32,955 nucleotides of DNA, taken from assembly GCF_000292525.1 (NCBI RefSeq), contig NZ_AEYF01000042.1:1-32955 (forward strand). Reading direction: 5' to 3'. Shown here one piece after another: positions 16,452-25,230 of this stretch. Numbering within the stretch: position 1 is the stretch's first letter; every line of letters begins with the position of its first letter. The notes under the pieces were generated by a model, which worked only from the letters and a program-made list of their open reading frames with translations, was not told the origin of the DNA and made no database searches. Source of the stretch: Rhizobium sp. CCGE 510. GTDB taxonomy: Bacteria; Pseudomonadota; Alphaproteobacteria; Rhizobiales; Rhizobiaceae. The translations under genes were made by a program, and so were the position numbers.

Positions 16452-17198
16452 ATGTCAGATCAAAACAGCCAACGCCTCGACCAGCTTCTCGTCTCCCGCG
16501 GCCTTTTCGCCAGCCGCTCGCGAGCCCGCGACGCCGTGCAACGCGGCACCGTCAGGATCGCCGGCCAGGTGGTGACGAAGGCCGGCGCGCTCTTCGGCGA
16601 CGACGCTGAGATCGAGATCAACGACCCGGCGCAGGACTATGTCTCGCGTGCGGCGCTGAAACTCACCGCCGCCCTCGACCATTTCCGGCTCGATCCCGCC
16701 GGCCATCACTGTCTAGATATCGGCGCTTCCACCGGCGGCTTCACCGAGGTGCTGCTGCAACGCGGCGCTCGGCATGTCACCGCGATCGATGTCGGCCATG
16801 GGCAGATGCATCCGCGCATTTCAGCCGATCTCCGGGTGACGAACAGGGAAGGCCTCAACGCCCGCAACCTGACGGCAGAGGATATTGGCGAGCCCGCCAC
16901 GTTCATCGTCTCCGATGTCTCCTTCATCTCGCTGAAGCTGGCGCTGGCGCCGGCTCTCGATATCGCCGAGCCGGGTACCGTCGCCGTGCTGCTGGTCAAG
17001 CCGCAATTCGAGGCCGGGCGCGAGGCGATCGGCAAGGGCGGGCTGTTGAAGGATCCCGCGTCTGCTCCCGCCGTCGCTTCGGAGCTCGAGCGCTGGTTCA
17101 CCGAGGATAAGGGCTGGAACAGCCTCGGCCTCATCCCCTCCCCGATTTCCGGCAGCGACGGCAATCAGGAATTCCTTCTGGCAGGATTGAAGCCGTGA
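16452..17198 (+). CDS. tlyA: TlyA-family rRNA methyltransferase / S4 domain protein
   Basis: A 248-residue protein with an N-terminal S4 RNA-binding domain (about 8-65: RLDQLLVSRGLFASRSRARD) and an FtsJ-type SAM methyltransferase domain with SAM motif CLDIGASTGGFTE (87-99) and later DVSFISLK and LLVKPQFEAGR. TlyA proteins make 2'-O-methylations on rRNA in mycobacteria and Campylobacter; in alphaproteobacteria the role is inferred. ATG 16452 is preferred over an upstream in-frame start at 16413. Its stop overlaps the next gene's GTG by four bases, giving coupling. Confidence 0.92.
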   Translation: MSDQNSQRLDQLLVSRGLFASRSRARDAVQRGTVRIAGQVVTKAGALFGDDAEIEINDPAQDYVSRAALKLTAALDHFRLDPAGHHCLDIGASTGGFTEVLLQRGARHVTAIDVGHGQMHPRISADLRVTNREGLNARNLTAEDIGEPATFIVSDVSFISLKLALAPALDIAEPGTVAVLLVKPQFEAGREAIGKGGLLKDPASAPAVASELERWFTEDKGWNSLGLIPSPISGSDGNQEFLLAGLKP

Positions 17199-18445
17199 GC
17201 ACCGAAACCGTCACGATCGAAAAGCTCGGCGCCCAGGGCGACGGCATCGCCAGCAGCGCCGGCGGACCTGTCTATGTGCCCTTCTCCCTGCCGGGAGAAA
17301 CAGTGGCGATCGCCCGCGTCAAGAGCCAGGGCACGATCATGTCGATCACGACGCCCTCGCCCGACCGGCAGGAGCCGCCCTGCCGGCATTTCGGCCCAGA
17401 TGGTCTGAACGGCACCTGCGGCGGCTGCACGCTGCAGCATATGGCAGACAGCCCCTACCGCGCTTTCAAGCGCCAACTGGTCATCGATGCGCTGAAATCG
17501 AAGGGGTTGACGCCTGAGGTCGGCGAGATCGTGCCGGCCCGGCCCGGCGAGCGCCGGCGCGTGGTGTTTGCGGCGCGCAAGACCGAGAAGGACATGCTGA
17601 TCGGTTTCAACCAGGCCGAAAGCCATCATATCGTCGCCATCGAGGAATGTCCGATCTCGTCGGCAGGGATTATCGCCCGGCTGCCGGCGATCCGGGCTAT
17701 TGCCGCAGCGCTGGCGACCAACGCCGAACCCTTCCGCGTTTCCGTGCTCGAAACGCTTTCCGGCCTCGACATCGCGGTCGACGAGGTGAAGAAACTCTCC
17801 GATCCGCAGCGTCGCACGGCAGTGGAGACCGTGCTCGCTCTGCGCGGCATCGCCCGTGTTTCGCTGAACGGCGAAATACTCATCGAGCCGTCGAAGCCGC
17901 TCGTCGATTTCGGCGGCATCCAGGTGTCACCGCCGCCGGGCGGCTTCACCCAGGCAACCAAACCGGCTGAGGAAGCGATGGCCGAGCTGGTGCTTGCCCA
18001 TGCCGGCAAGGCGAAGCGGATCGCCGATCTTTTTGCCGGCGCCGGCACGTTTTCGCTGCGGCTGGCGCGGATCGGCCGCGTGCATGCGGTTGAGGCCGAG
18101 GCAAAGGCGCTGGCAGCCCTCGATCATGCCGCCCGCAACACTCCTGGATTGAAGCCGGTCAGCATCGAGAAGCGCGATCTCTTCCGCCGCCCGTTGATGA
18201 CGCAGGAGTTCAAGCACTATGACGCCGTCGTCTTCGATCCGCCGCGGGCTGGTGCCGAGTTCCAGTGCAAGGAGCTTGCCCGCTCAGGGGTGAAGAAGAT
18301 CGCCGCCGTCAGCTGCAACCCGCTGACGCTGGCGCGGGATCTGGCGATCCTCGTCGAGGGCGGCTACCGGATCACTGGGGTGACGCCGATCGACCAGTTC
18401 CTCTGGTCCTCGCATGTCGAGGTGGTGGCGACGCTGGAGAAATAG
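17195..18445 (+). CDS. RlmD/TrmA-family RNA (uracil-5) methyltransferase
   Basis: A 416-residue protein with an N-terminal TRAM-like region, a 4Fe-4S cysteine set C63, C75, C78 (TCGGCTLQH) and C152 (ECPIS), the SAM motif DLFAGAGTFSLRLA (about 279-292), DPPRAG, and the catalytic VSCNPLTLARD near the C-terminus. These methylate uracil C5 in 23S rRNA (RlmD/RlmC) or tRNA (TrmA); the iron-sulfur cluster favours the RlmD/RumA side. GTG 17195 overlaps the tlyA stop, so they form an operon. Confidence 0.9.
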   Translation: MSTETVTIEKLGAQGDGIASSAGGPVYVPFSLPGETVAIARVKSQGTIMSITTPSPDRQEPPCRHFGPDGLNGTCGGCTLQHMADSPYRAFKRQLVIDALKSKGLTPEVGEIVPARPGERRRVVFAARKTEKDMLIGFNQAESHHIVAIEECPISSAGIIARLPAIRAIAAALATNAEPFRVSVLETLSGLDIAVDEVKKLSDPQRRTAVETVLALRGIARVSLNGEILIEPSKPLVDFGGIQVSPPPGGFTQATKPAEEAMAELVLAHAGKAKRIADLFAGAGTFSLRLARIGRVHAVEAEAKALAALDHAARNTPGLKPVSIEKRDLFRRPLMTQEFKHYDAVVFDPPRAGAEFQCKELARSGVKKIAAVSCNPLTLARDLAILVEGGYRITGVTPIDQFLWSSHVEVVATLEK

Positions 18446-18510
18446 ACCTCCGGCGTCGGCTCGCTTTTCGCGGCTGATGCGATCGCGATATCCAGAGCGT
18501 CAAAAACATC

Positions 18511-18960
18511 CTATCGATCGCCCGGTTCGCTTTCCCGGTGCAAACTCAGCCGCATTGCCCGCGTTCCAAGCTTTGCACCGCTGACGGCGTCGATTGCGAT
18601 CGGCTCGATCTCCAGGCCCGTCTCAACATCGACATAGCGGGCGAGTTCGCCATCGCAATGGCGGTACGCCCACGCCCCGATCATCATCAGCACAGGCAGA
18701 AAGTCGCGACCTGCTTCCGTGAGGACATACTCTTCTCGGGGCGGCCGTTCGGAATAGAGCCGCTTCTCCAGCAGACCGTCCTCCGTCAGCGTCTTGAGAC
18801 GCTTCGTCAGCATGGTCGGCACGATGCCAAGGCTCTTCCTGAATTGGTCGAAGCGGGTGAGGCCCGTATGGGCGTCCCGCAAGACAAGAATGCTCCACGC
18901 ATCGCCGACGGATTGAAGGCCGCGGGCGACCGGGCACTGCGGAATCGGATTATTTTCCAT
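18511..18960 (-). CDS. HxlR-family transcriptional regulator
   Basis: A 149-residue winged-helix protein of the HxlR type. It begins MENNPIPQCPVARGLQSVGDAW with the conserved cysteine followed by P-x-x-R and G-D-W-like pattern, then ILVLRDAHTGLTRFDQFRKSLGI, LTKRLKTLTEDGLLEKR, and the beta wing REEYVLTEAGRD. The frame runs further upstream, but ATG 18960 is the family start. It diverges from an SDR gene; a perfect 13-base inverted repeat lies just upstream of its start, the natural operator. HxlR proteins often respond to aldehydes, quinones or redox stress. Confidence 0.92.
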   Translation of the reverse strand: MENNPIPQCPVARGLQSVGDAWSILVLRDAHTGLTRFDQFRKSLGIVPTMLTKRLKTLTEDGLLEKRLYSERPPREEYVLTEAGRDFLPVLMMIGAWAYRHCDGELARYVDVETGLEIEPIAIDAVSGAKLGTRAMRLSLHRESEPGDR

Positions 18961-18964
18961 TAGG

Positions 18965-18999
18965 TATCTTTTCGATAGTGACATGATATCGAAAAGATA
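18965..18999. promoter_or_regulatory. Perfect inverted repeat, probable HxlR operator
   Basis: TATCTTTTCGATA (18965-18977) and its exact reverse complement TATCGAAAAGATA (18987-18999) are separated by nine bases, GTGACATGA. It lies 4 bases upstream of the HxlR ATG and 47 bases before the SDR start, so one site could control both. A perfect 13-base arm is very unlikely by chance. Confidence 0.8.
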
Positions 19000-19045
19000 G
19001 TAACAGATCGGCCGACGATGATCCACACCTTTGAAAGCTGACAGT

Positions 19046-19864
19046 ATGATCGACAAAAGCAGAAACGTTGCACTGGTCACCGGCGCGTCCTCAGGCATCG
19101 GCCTTGCGACGGCTGAATCTCTGGTAAAGGCCGGCTACCGCGTGTTCGGGACCAGCCGCAAACCGGTCGCCAACAGGCCTGGCATAACAATGTTGATCTG
19201 CGATGTGGCCGATGAAGCCTCGGTGCAGGCCGCGGTTGCGGAGATCGTCCGGCAAACCGGCCGCCTCGACCTTGTCGTCAACAATGCCGGCATCGGCCTC
19301 ATCGGCGGCGCGGAAGAATCCTCGATCACGCAGGCCCAGCGGCTTTTCGACGTCAACGTCTTCGGCGTGGCGCGCGTCGCCAATGCCGTCCTGCCTGTCA
19401 TGCGCAAGCAGAAGAGCGGCCGGATCATCAATATGAGCTCGATCCTCGGCGTTATTCCGGCTCCCTACAACGCCTTCTATGCTTCTACCAAACATGCGCT
19501 CGAGGGCTATTCGGAATCGCTCGATCATGAAGTGCGCAACTTCGGCATTCGCGTCGTTCTCGTCCAACCCGGCGTCACCAGAACATCCTTCGAGGAAAAT
19601 CTGACACGAGCAGACCAGCCTCTTCCGATTTACAACTCGGAGCGCGCCCGCAGTGAAGCGCTGATGCGCAAGTTTGTGGAAACGGGCGATGCGCCGCAGG
19701 TCGTCGCCGACATGGTGGTGAAAGCCGCAACTGCGAAGAAACCGAAGCTGCGCTATTCCGCCGGCAAGCAGTCGCGCCAGATCCGCGCGCTTCGCCGCTA
19801 CCTCCCGGAGCGGCTGGTCGACAGCCTCCTGCGCAAGGCCAACGAGTTTCCGGCCTCACCCTGA
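19046..19864 (+). CDS. SDR-family oxidoreductase paired with HxlR
   Basis: A 272-residue classical short-chain dehydrogenase. The cofactor motif is TGASSGIG (12-19), NNAG at 79-82, the catalytic serine in NMSS (about 131-132), and Y145ASTK149. TSRKP after the first strand (about 36-40) favours NADP(H). The C-terminus (RYLPERLVDSLLRK) is like the retinol-dehydrogenase/oxidoreductase subgroup. ATG 19046 is preferred to TTG 19031. It is divergent from the HxlR gene and probably its target. Confidence 0.9.
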   Translation: MIDKSRNVALVTGASSGIGLATAESLVKAGYRVFGTSRKPVANRPGITMLICDVADEASVQAAVAEIVRQTGRLDLVVNNAGIGLIGGAEESSITQAQRLFDVNVFGVARVANAVLPVMRKQKSGRIINMSSILGVIPAPYNAFYASTKHALEGYSESLDHEVRNFGIRVVLVQPGVTRTSFEENLTRADQPLPIYNSERARSEALMRKFVETGDAPQVVADMVVKAATAKKPKLRYSAGKQSRQIRALRRYLPERLVDSLLRKANEFPASP

Positions 19865-19922
19865 CTCTTTAATTGAGAAGAGGATTCAGATTTTTAAGCC
19901 GACACGCTTAAAATCATCCTGT

Positions 19923-20077
19923 GCTAAAGCATGTCGCGCAAAAGTGTGCCGCGGTTTTCCCAAGCAAAGCGTGAAGCGCTTTTCCCAGGCAAAGCGTGAA
20001 GCGCTTTTGCCGGAACGACATGCGTAAAAAGACCTGAAGCGCGAGGAGCGAATCTGAAAGATCGCGACGCGCTTTAG
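19923..20077. repeat. Palindromic rhizobial repeat with internal tandem duplication
   Basis: Between the SDR and the beta-lactamase-fold gene is a repeat with arms AGCATGTCG (19928-19936) and CGACATGCG (about 20016-20024). Inside is a 25-base unit CCCAAGCAAAGCGTGAAGCG (then CTTTT) at 19959-19983, repeated at 19984-20008 with one difference. The rest (AAGACCTGAAGCGCG...GCGACGCGCTTTAG) also fits rhizobial short repeats. It fills most of this 233-base gap. Confidence 0.7.
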
Positions 20078-20097
20078 GCCAAGGAAATCGATTCTGA

Positions 20098-21102
20098 ATG
20101 CGCAAGACCGAAAGACGCAATCCCTACTATACCGGCCCGGTGTCCGATCACTTCGACGGCACGCATTTCTTCAATCCTGACGGCATTGAACCCCTTGGTT
20201 TCCGCGATTTGCTGCGGTGGCAATTCGGCGGTGGCCGTGAGCGCTGGCCGCGGTCGGTCCCAAGTCCATATGCGGCGGCCAAGCCGGATCCACGTGTCGG
20301 CGGCGAGGATCTCCGGGTGACCATGGTTGGCCATGCAACAATGCTGGTGCAGGTCGCCGGGCTCAATATCCTTACCGACCCGGTGTGGTCGGAGCGCGTC
20401 AGCCCTTTCACTTTTGCCGGACCCAAACGCGTCGTCCAACCTGGCATCGCGTTCGATGATTTGCCGCCCATCGATCTCGTGCTGGTCTCGCACAATCATT
20501 ATGATCATCTCGATATCGCGACACTCAAGCGGTTGCATGCGAAGCATCGGCCGCGTGTCGTGACCCCACTCGGCAATGACACGATCATCCGCCGCGCCGT
20601 GCCCGATATAGAGATGACATCGATGGACTGGGGCGAGCGCATCTCGCACGCCGGCATGAGCATTGATGCGGAGCCTGCACATCATTGGTCCGCCCGCGGC
20701 GGCGCCGATCGCCGTATGGCACTCTGGGCGTCGTTCGTTTTGTCGACTCCAGCCGGAAAGATCTATCACGTCGGAGATACCGGCTTTCACGGCGGTATCA
20801 ATTACAAAGCGGCCCAGCAGAAGCATGGCGGCTTTCGCCTGGCGATTTTACCGTTCGGCGCCTATGAACCGCGATGGTTCATGCAGGGCCAGCACCAGAA
20901 TCCGCAGGAGGCAGTGATCGGAATGAAGCTGGCAAATGCGGCCTATGTGGCGGGGCATCACTTCGCGACGTTCCAATTGACAGATGAAGCGGTCGATGCG
21001 CCGACCAAAGCGTTGCAGGACGCGTTGAGCGAGCATGATATCCCCGCGGAACGATTCCGGCCGCTCAGGGCCGGCGAGGTCTTCAATGTGCCGGCGGCCT
21101 GA
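20098..21102 (+). CDS. Metallo-beta-lactamase-fold hydrolase (NAPE-PLD/UlaG-like)
   Basis: A 334-residue MBL-fold protein. The metal site SHNHYDHLD (131-139) is the HxHxDH motif; VGHATMLVQVAGLNILTDPVW is the preceding strand pair, HHW and VGDTGFHGG follow as further ligands, and VAGHHFATF gives the last histidine. The N-terminal NPYYTGPVSDHFDG and this order match the N-acyl-phosphatidylethanolamine phospholipase D-like branch. The real substrate is unknown. Upstream is the repeat; the ATG lies about 12 bases after AAGGA. Confidence 0.9.
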   Translation: MRKTERRNPYYTGPVSDHFDGTHFFNPDGIEPLGFRDLLRWQFGGGRERWPRSVPSPYAAAKPDPRVGGEDLRVTMVGHATMLVQVAGLNILTDPVWSERVSPFTFAGPKRVVQPGIAFDDLPPIDLVLVSHNHYDHLDIATLKRLHAKHRPRVVTPLGNDTIIRRAVPDIEMTSMDWGERISHAGMSIDAEPAHHWSARGGADRRMALWASFVLSTPAGKIYHVGDTGFHGGINYKAAQQKHGGFRLAILPFGAYEPRWFMQGQHQNPQEAVIGMKLANAAYVAGHHFATFQLTDEAVDAPTKALQDALSEHDIPAERFRPLRAGEVFNVPAA

Positions 21103-21166
21103 TCGGTATCCGTTTGCTTCGGGATTGGTCGTGTCGGCCTGCTCGCCATAGATCTTCGGTAGTGCT

Positions 21167-21922
21167 CTAGCGGCGCATGAAGGCTTCGAAGGCGGCCCGG
21201 GCCTCCGCACTTTTCAGCCGTGCGGAGAAATGACGGGCCTCCTCGTCGATGCGGGCGATGATCTCGCCGCTGTCGCCGCGGATGAGATCGCGGGCGATGC
21301 GCAACGCCTCCGGTGGTTTGGCCGCGAGACGCGCGGCGGTCGCCAGCGTCAGCCCATCGACCTCGCCGGGCTCGACCACCTTCCAGATGAGACCTGCGTC
21401 CTTTGCCTCGGCGGCCGAAAAGGCTTCGCCGGCCGCCAGCAGCGCGAAGGCGCGCTGATGACCCATCAGGCGCGGTGCAACCAGGCTGGACCCCGCCTCC
21501 GGCACCAGCGCCAGATCGACGAAGGGGGTTCGGAACTGGCTGCGGCTGGAAGCGATGGTCAGGTCGCAATGAAGATGGATCGTCGTGCCGATGCCGATCG
21601 CCAGGCCGTCGACGCCGGAGACGACCGGTTTCTCGGCATTGACCAGCGCGTAGAGGAAATCGAGGGTCTCCTGCCCCAGGCCGCCGCCGCCGATTGCAGC
21701 AGCGAGAAAATCATTCATGTCATTGCCTGAGGAAAAGCAGCCTTCGGTGCCGAGCAAGGCGGTGGCGCGGATGGCCGGATCGGCATTGGCCGCATTCAGT
21801 GCGTCGGCCATGGCGCTATACATGGCACGGGTGATGGCGTTCTTCTTCTCCGGCCGGTTGAAGCGGATGAGCTGCACGCCTGGATGGGCGGAAGGCTGCT
21901 CGACGATGATGTGATCGGTCAT
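21167..21922 (-). CDS. Enoyl-CoA hydratase/isomerase (crotonase family)
   Basis: A 251-residue crotonase. It has the RFNRPEKKNAI start, the oxyanion loop SSGNDMNDF (64-72), VDGLAIGIGTTIHLHCDLTIAS (about 104-125) and LALVPEAGSSLVAPRLMG with the acid residue E142. It lacks a second catalytic glutamate of true hydratases in the usual place, so an isomerase-like activity is possible. ATG 21922 follows GGAGATCC. It is 29 bases downstream of the acyl-CoA dehydrogenase gene and forms a beta-oxidation unit with it. Confidence 0.9.
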   Translation of the reverse strand: MTDHIIVEQPSAHPGVQLIRFNRPEKKNAITRAMYSAMADALNAANADPAIRATALLGTEGCFSSGNDMNDFLAAAIGGGGLGQETLDFLYALVNAEKPVVSGVDGLAIGIGTTIHLHCDLTIASSRSQFRTPFVDLALVPEAGSSLVAPRLMGHQRAFALLAAGEAFSAAEAKDAGLIWKVVEPGEVDGLTLATAARLAAKPPEALRIARDLIRGDSGEIIARIDEEARHFSARLKSAEARAAFEAFMRR

Positions 21923-21951
21923 TGGATCTCCTCGGAGGTCATGGGGTCGCC

Positions 21952-23730
21952 TCAGGCGAGCAGGATGCGGGCGGCGGCGAGGCTTGCCGCACCATTGATC
22001 ACCCGGTCGCAAAGGGCCGCGGTCTCGGCGAGCAGGTTTTCGGCAGCGAAGCGGCAGAGCGCGATACGGCCCTCGCCTTTGCCGTCGCCGCTTTCGGCAA
22101 GAGCGCCCTTGGCAAGATAACAGCCAGTCAGCACGAGGCCGAACAGGCGCTGATAGGGCGTTGCACCCGAGAGCGCCTCGGTGACCTTGCCATCGGCCAG
22201 CATGTTGATGAGCCAGGCAGTCGCCGTTTCGAGATCTGAAATCGCTGCGTCGAGCCGGGCGGCGGTCTCGCCGAAACCATCGAGATCGGAGCGGCCGACA
22301 TTGTCGGCGATCTTTTTGAGTTCGGCGATGAGGCCTCTCACCTGATCGCCGCCGGAAAGCGGCAGCTTGCGGGTGACGAGGTCGATCGCCTGGATGCCGT
22401 TGGTGCCCTCGTAGATCGGCGCGATGCGGGCATCGCGGAGGTAACGCGCCGCCCCCGTCTCCTCGATGAAGCCCATGCCGCCATGCACCTGAATGCCGAG
22501 CGAGGCGACGTCGACGCCGGCATCGGTCGAAAAGGATTTGGCAATCGGCGTCAACAGCGCGGCACGCTCCTGCCAGTGACGGCTGACGTCGCCGGCCCGG
22601 TGGGACATGTCGATCGCATGGGCGCAGGCGTAGGAGATGGCGCGCGACCCTTGGGTCAGCGCCTTCATGGTGAGCAGCATGCGGGCAACGTCGGGATGGT
22701 CGACGATCGGGCTCATGCCGGCGGCTGTGGAGCCCAGCGCCCTGCCCTGGGTGCGTTCCTTGGCATAGGCGAGGGCCTTCTGGGTGGCGGCCTCGGCGAT
22801 CGCCACGCCCTGCATGCCGACGGCCAGGCGGGCATTGTTCATCATCGTGAACATGCAGGCGAGCCCCTTGTTCTCCTCGCCGACCAGCCAGCCCACAGCA
22901 CCCTTTTCCTCGCCGAAACGGCCGTCGCCATAGATCATCGTACAGGTCGGCGAGCCGTGGATGCCAAGCTTATGCTCCAGCGAGTGGCAGAACAGATCAT
23001 TGCGGGCACCGAGCGAGCCGTCGTCGTTCACCAGGAATTTTGGCACCAGGAAGAGCGAGATGCCGCGGGTGCCGGCCGGCGCGTCCGGCAGGCGGGCCAG
23101 CACCAGATGGATGATATTGTCGGCCGCGTCATGCTCGCCCCAGGTGATGAAGATCTTCTGGCCAAAGATGCGGTAGCTGCCGTCGGCGTGGCGCTCTGCG
23201 CGGGCTTTCAGCACGCCGAGGTCGGAGCCGGCATGCGGCTCGGTCAGGTTCATGGTGCCGGTCCATTCGCCTGACACCATCTTTGCCAGGTATCTCTGCT
23301 TCAACGCGGCACTGCCATGGGTGCTGACCGCCTCGATGGCGCCCATCGTCAGCGTCGGGGCAAGCGCGAAGGCCATGGAACCGGAATTCCACATTTCCAG
23401 CGCCGCGACATTCAGCATATGCGGCAGGGCCTGGCCGCCGAAAGCTTCGGGCGCCGTCAGGCCGTTCCAGCCGCCGGCGATCCAGTTGCGATAGAGATCG
23501 CGCCAACCATCCGGCAGCCGGACCTCACCACCCTCCAAACGGGCGCCCTGGCGGTCGCCGATGTCGGCAAGAGGCGCCACTTCCTCTGTGGCAAAACGTC
23601 CCGCCTCGAGGAGGATCGCATCGACCAGATCTTCGCCGAGATCGCCGAGCAAGCCTGCTGAAATCGCTTCGCCCATGCCGGCTACATGCTTCAACGTGAA
23701 CGCGATTTCCTCGACGGGCGCCTTGTACAT
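21952..23730 (-). CDS. Acyl-CoA dehydrogenase, long DmdC/FadE5-like type
   Basis: A 592-residue flavoprotein, longer than the usual 380-residue acyl-CoA dehydrogenase by a C-terminal domain, as in the DmdC/FadE5-like group. It begins MYKAPVEEIAFTLKHVAGM and shows MNLTEPHAGSDLG, IFGQKIFITWGEHD, GCMGMQ-like VGMQGVAIAEAATQKAL, VQVHGGMGFIEE-type VHGGMGFIEETGAARYLRDARI and IYEGTNGIQAIDL with the catalytic glutamate. It oxidises acyl-CoA to enoyl-CoA, passing electrons to ETF. ATG 23730 has a strong GGAGGAAAACC site. A LiuR-like palindrome lies 66 bases upstream. The chain preference is not known. Confidence 0.92.
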   Translation of the reverse strand: MYKAPVEEIAFTLKHVAGMGEAISAGLLGDLGEDLVDAILLEAGRFATEEVAPLADIGDRQGARLEGGEVRLPDGWRDLYRNWIAGGWNGLTAPEAFGGQALPHMLNVAALEMWNSGSMAFALAPTLTMGAIEAVSTHGSAALKQRYLAKMVSGEWTGTMNLTEPHAGSDLGVLKARAERHADGSYRIFGQKIFITWGEHDAADNIIHLVLARLPDAPAGTRGISLFLVPKFLVNDDGSLGARNDLFCHSLEHKLGIHGSPTCTMIYGDGRFGEEKGAVGWLVGEENKGLACMFTMMNNARLAVGMQGVAIAEAATQKALAYAKERTQGRALGSTAAGMSPIVDHPDVARMLLTMKALTQGSRAISYACAHAIDMSHRAGDVSRHWQERAALLTPIAKSFSTDAGVDVASLGIQVHGGMGFIEETGAARYLRDARIAPIYEGTNGIQAIDLVTRKLPLSGGDQVRGLIAELKKIADNVGRSDLDGFGETAARLDAAISDLETATAWLINMLADGKVTEALSGATPYQRLFGLVLTGCYLAKGALAESGDGKGEGRIALCRFAAENLLAETAALCDRVINGAASLAAARILLA

Positions 23731-23795
23731 GGTTTTCCTCCGCAGACGGCCTGCACTTCCGTATTTGGGCAGAGCCCTCCGAGGCAAAGGGCTAA

Positions 23796-23817
23796 TTGAT
23801 TTTTACGTAAACGTCAA
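23796..23817. promoter_or_regulatory. LiuR-like palindrome upstream of acyl-CoA dehydrogenase
   Basis: TTGATTTTTACGTAAACGTCAA is a 22-base palindrome with half-sites TTGATTTTTAC and (reversed) TTGACGTTTAC, differing at two bases. It resembles, from memory, the ACGT-containing operators of LiuR-type MerR regulators of branched-chain and fatty acid degradation. It lies between the divergent acyl-CoA dehydrogenase and ZntB-type genes, nearer the former. Confidence 0.55.
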
Positions 23818-23941
23818 TTTCGTTTCCATGGACTGCCGTGCAATAGTTTGCCGACATCACACCCCGGCACTTGCACCCTTGCACACATGAACGTCATGAA
23901 CAGCCTGTAAGGACATCGCCTTCGCAAAGGATCGGCGACCA

Positions 23942-24937
23942 ATGGATACATTGCCCGTCAACATACCCGGTTTTGTCTGGGCCTATCGCTTCTCGCCGGA
24001 TGAAAAGACGGCGGTGCGGTTGACCAACAGTGCGACGGTGGCGGAGCTGACCGCCGACAATTGTTTCTATTGGCTGCACCTCAACCTTGTCGATGCCCGC
24101 GTGCCGGCATTGCTCGAAACGCTCACCGGACTGACGGAGGACGCAAAATCGGCGCTGACCACGCGCGACACGCATGCGACCATCACCGTCGACGAGCAGA
24201 TGCTTTACGGCACGCTCGTCGACTGCCAGCGCGATTTCGACCAGGACACCAACAATCTCGGCTGGCTGCATTTCGCCATGTCCGACCGTTTCATCATCAC
24301 CACGAGGCTGCAGCCGCTGCGCAGCGTCGAGCGGGCGCGGGCGCTGATCGAGAAGAACCCGGGCAAATTTTCACGGCCGGTCGATCTGTTCGAACTGCTG
24401 GTGATCGAGTTTCAGCGCACGCTGATCGCGATCGTCATGGAACTCACCGAAGAGCTGAACCTGATTGAGGATTTTGTCTACGACAATGCGCCGCGCGACG
24501 AACGCCGGCGGCTGGCGCCGGTCCGGCGCACCGTCGTCCGGCTGCATCGGCATCTGCGCACGGTGCTGGCGCTGATGCGCCGTGCGGCCGCGGCGGACGA
24601 CGACGAGATGCCCTTCGGCTTCGACGATGTGGCGCGGCGGCTGACGAGCCGGCTGGAAACGGTCGACCACGATATCTACGCGCTGCAGGACCGGGCGCGG
24701 CTGCTGCACGAAGAAATCGATTCCAAGCAATCCTCCGAGACCAACCGCCACCTCTATCTGCTGTCGATCATGACGGCCTTCCTGCTGCCGCCGACCTTGG
24801 TGACCGGCTTCTTCGGCATGAACACCGCAAACCTGCCCTTCGCCGTCGGCGATTACGGCACCGAATACGCCGTCGCCCTCATCGTCGCCTCGATCGCCTT
24901 TGCCTGGTGGTTGCTGCGGCGAGTGGATATTCTTTGA
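23942..24937 (+). CDS. CorA/ZntB-family metal ion transporter
   Basis: A 331-residue inner-membrane protein. It has a large acidic N-terminal cytoplasmic domain, a long helix (about 200-270), two membrane spans at about 271-290 and 309-325, and the GMN motif (292-294, FFGMNTANLPF) between them. Members move Mg2+, Co2+ or Zn2+; the ANLPF following GMN is common in the ZntB branch. Divergent from the acyl-CoA dehydrogenase gene. A repeat element follows it. Confidence 0.9.
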   Translation: MDTLPVNIPGFVWAYRFSPDEKTAVRLTNSATVAELTADNCFYWLHLNLVDARVPALLETLTGLTEDAKSALTTRDTHATITVDEQMLYGTLVDCQRDFDQDTNNLGWLHFAMSDRFIITTRLQPLRSVERARALIEKNPGKFSRPVDLFELLVIEFQRTLIAIVMELTEELNLIEDFVYDNAPRDERRRLAPVRRTVVRLHRHLRTVLALMRRAAAADDDEMPFGFDDVARRLTSRLETVDHDIYALQDRARLLHEEIDSKQSSETNRHLYLLSIMTAFLLPPTLVTGFFGMNTANLPFAVGDYGTEYAVALIVASIAFAWWLLRRVDIL

Positions 24938-24960
24938 CTGATAGGTGGGTGGGCGCTGTC

Positions 24961-25111
24961 GCCCCTCATCCGCCTGCCGGCACCTTCTCCCCGCTTCGGG
25001 GCGAAGGGGAATAGCCGCAACCTCTCCGTCACTCACCAGCGTCTCGTAGGGCACGTCCCCTCTCCCCGTTTTTTACGGGGAGAGGGCTAGGGTTTAGGGT
25101 GAGGGGCAGCT
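24961..25111 (+). repeat. RIME-like palindromic intergenic repeat, copy C
   Basis: Same layout as copy B: CCCCTCATCCGCCTGCCGG, a hairpin CTTCTCCCCGCTTCGGGG, CGTAGGGCACGTCCCC, then CTCTCCCCGTTTTTTACGGG. The right end reads GGCTAGGGTTTAGGGTGAGG, where the terminal GGGT unit is partly duplicated relative to the other copies. It directly abuts the BA14K relic. Confidence 0.8.
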
Positions 25112-25130
25112 TTCGACCCCAATCAATCAG

Positions 25131-25230
25131 CGAATAGCACTGCTGGCGCGACCGTTATAGGGCTGGAACGTGTTGTCGTCGGCGCGATAGGGCAAATCGG
25201 CGCACCAAGCGACGTGACTTGAACCCATGC
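25131..25230 (-). pseudogene. Decayed 3' fragment of a BA14K-like gene
   Basis: On the minus strand the sequence encodes MGSSHVAWCADLPYRADDNT then FQPYNG, after which a one-base loss shifts the frame and it ends RASSAIR. The intact gene at 25950-26456 ends MGSGHVAWCANRYRSYRAYDNT, FQPYNG, PRQQCYSP. The fragment also lacks six bases in the middle. About 100 bases match closely; the rest of the gene (signal peptide, repeats) is missing. It is a truncated duplicate of the neighbour, about 0.8 kb away on the same strand. Confidence 0.8.
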
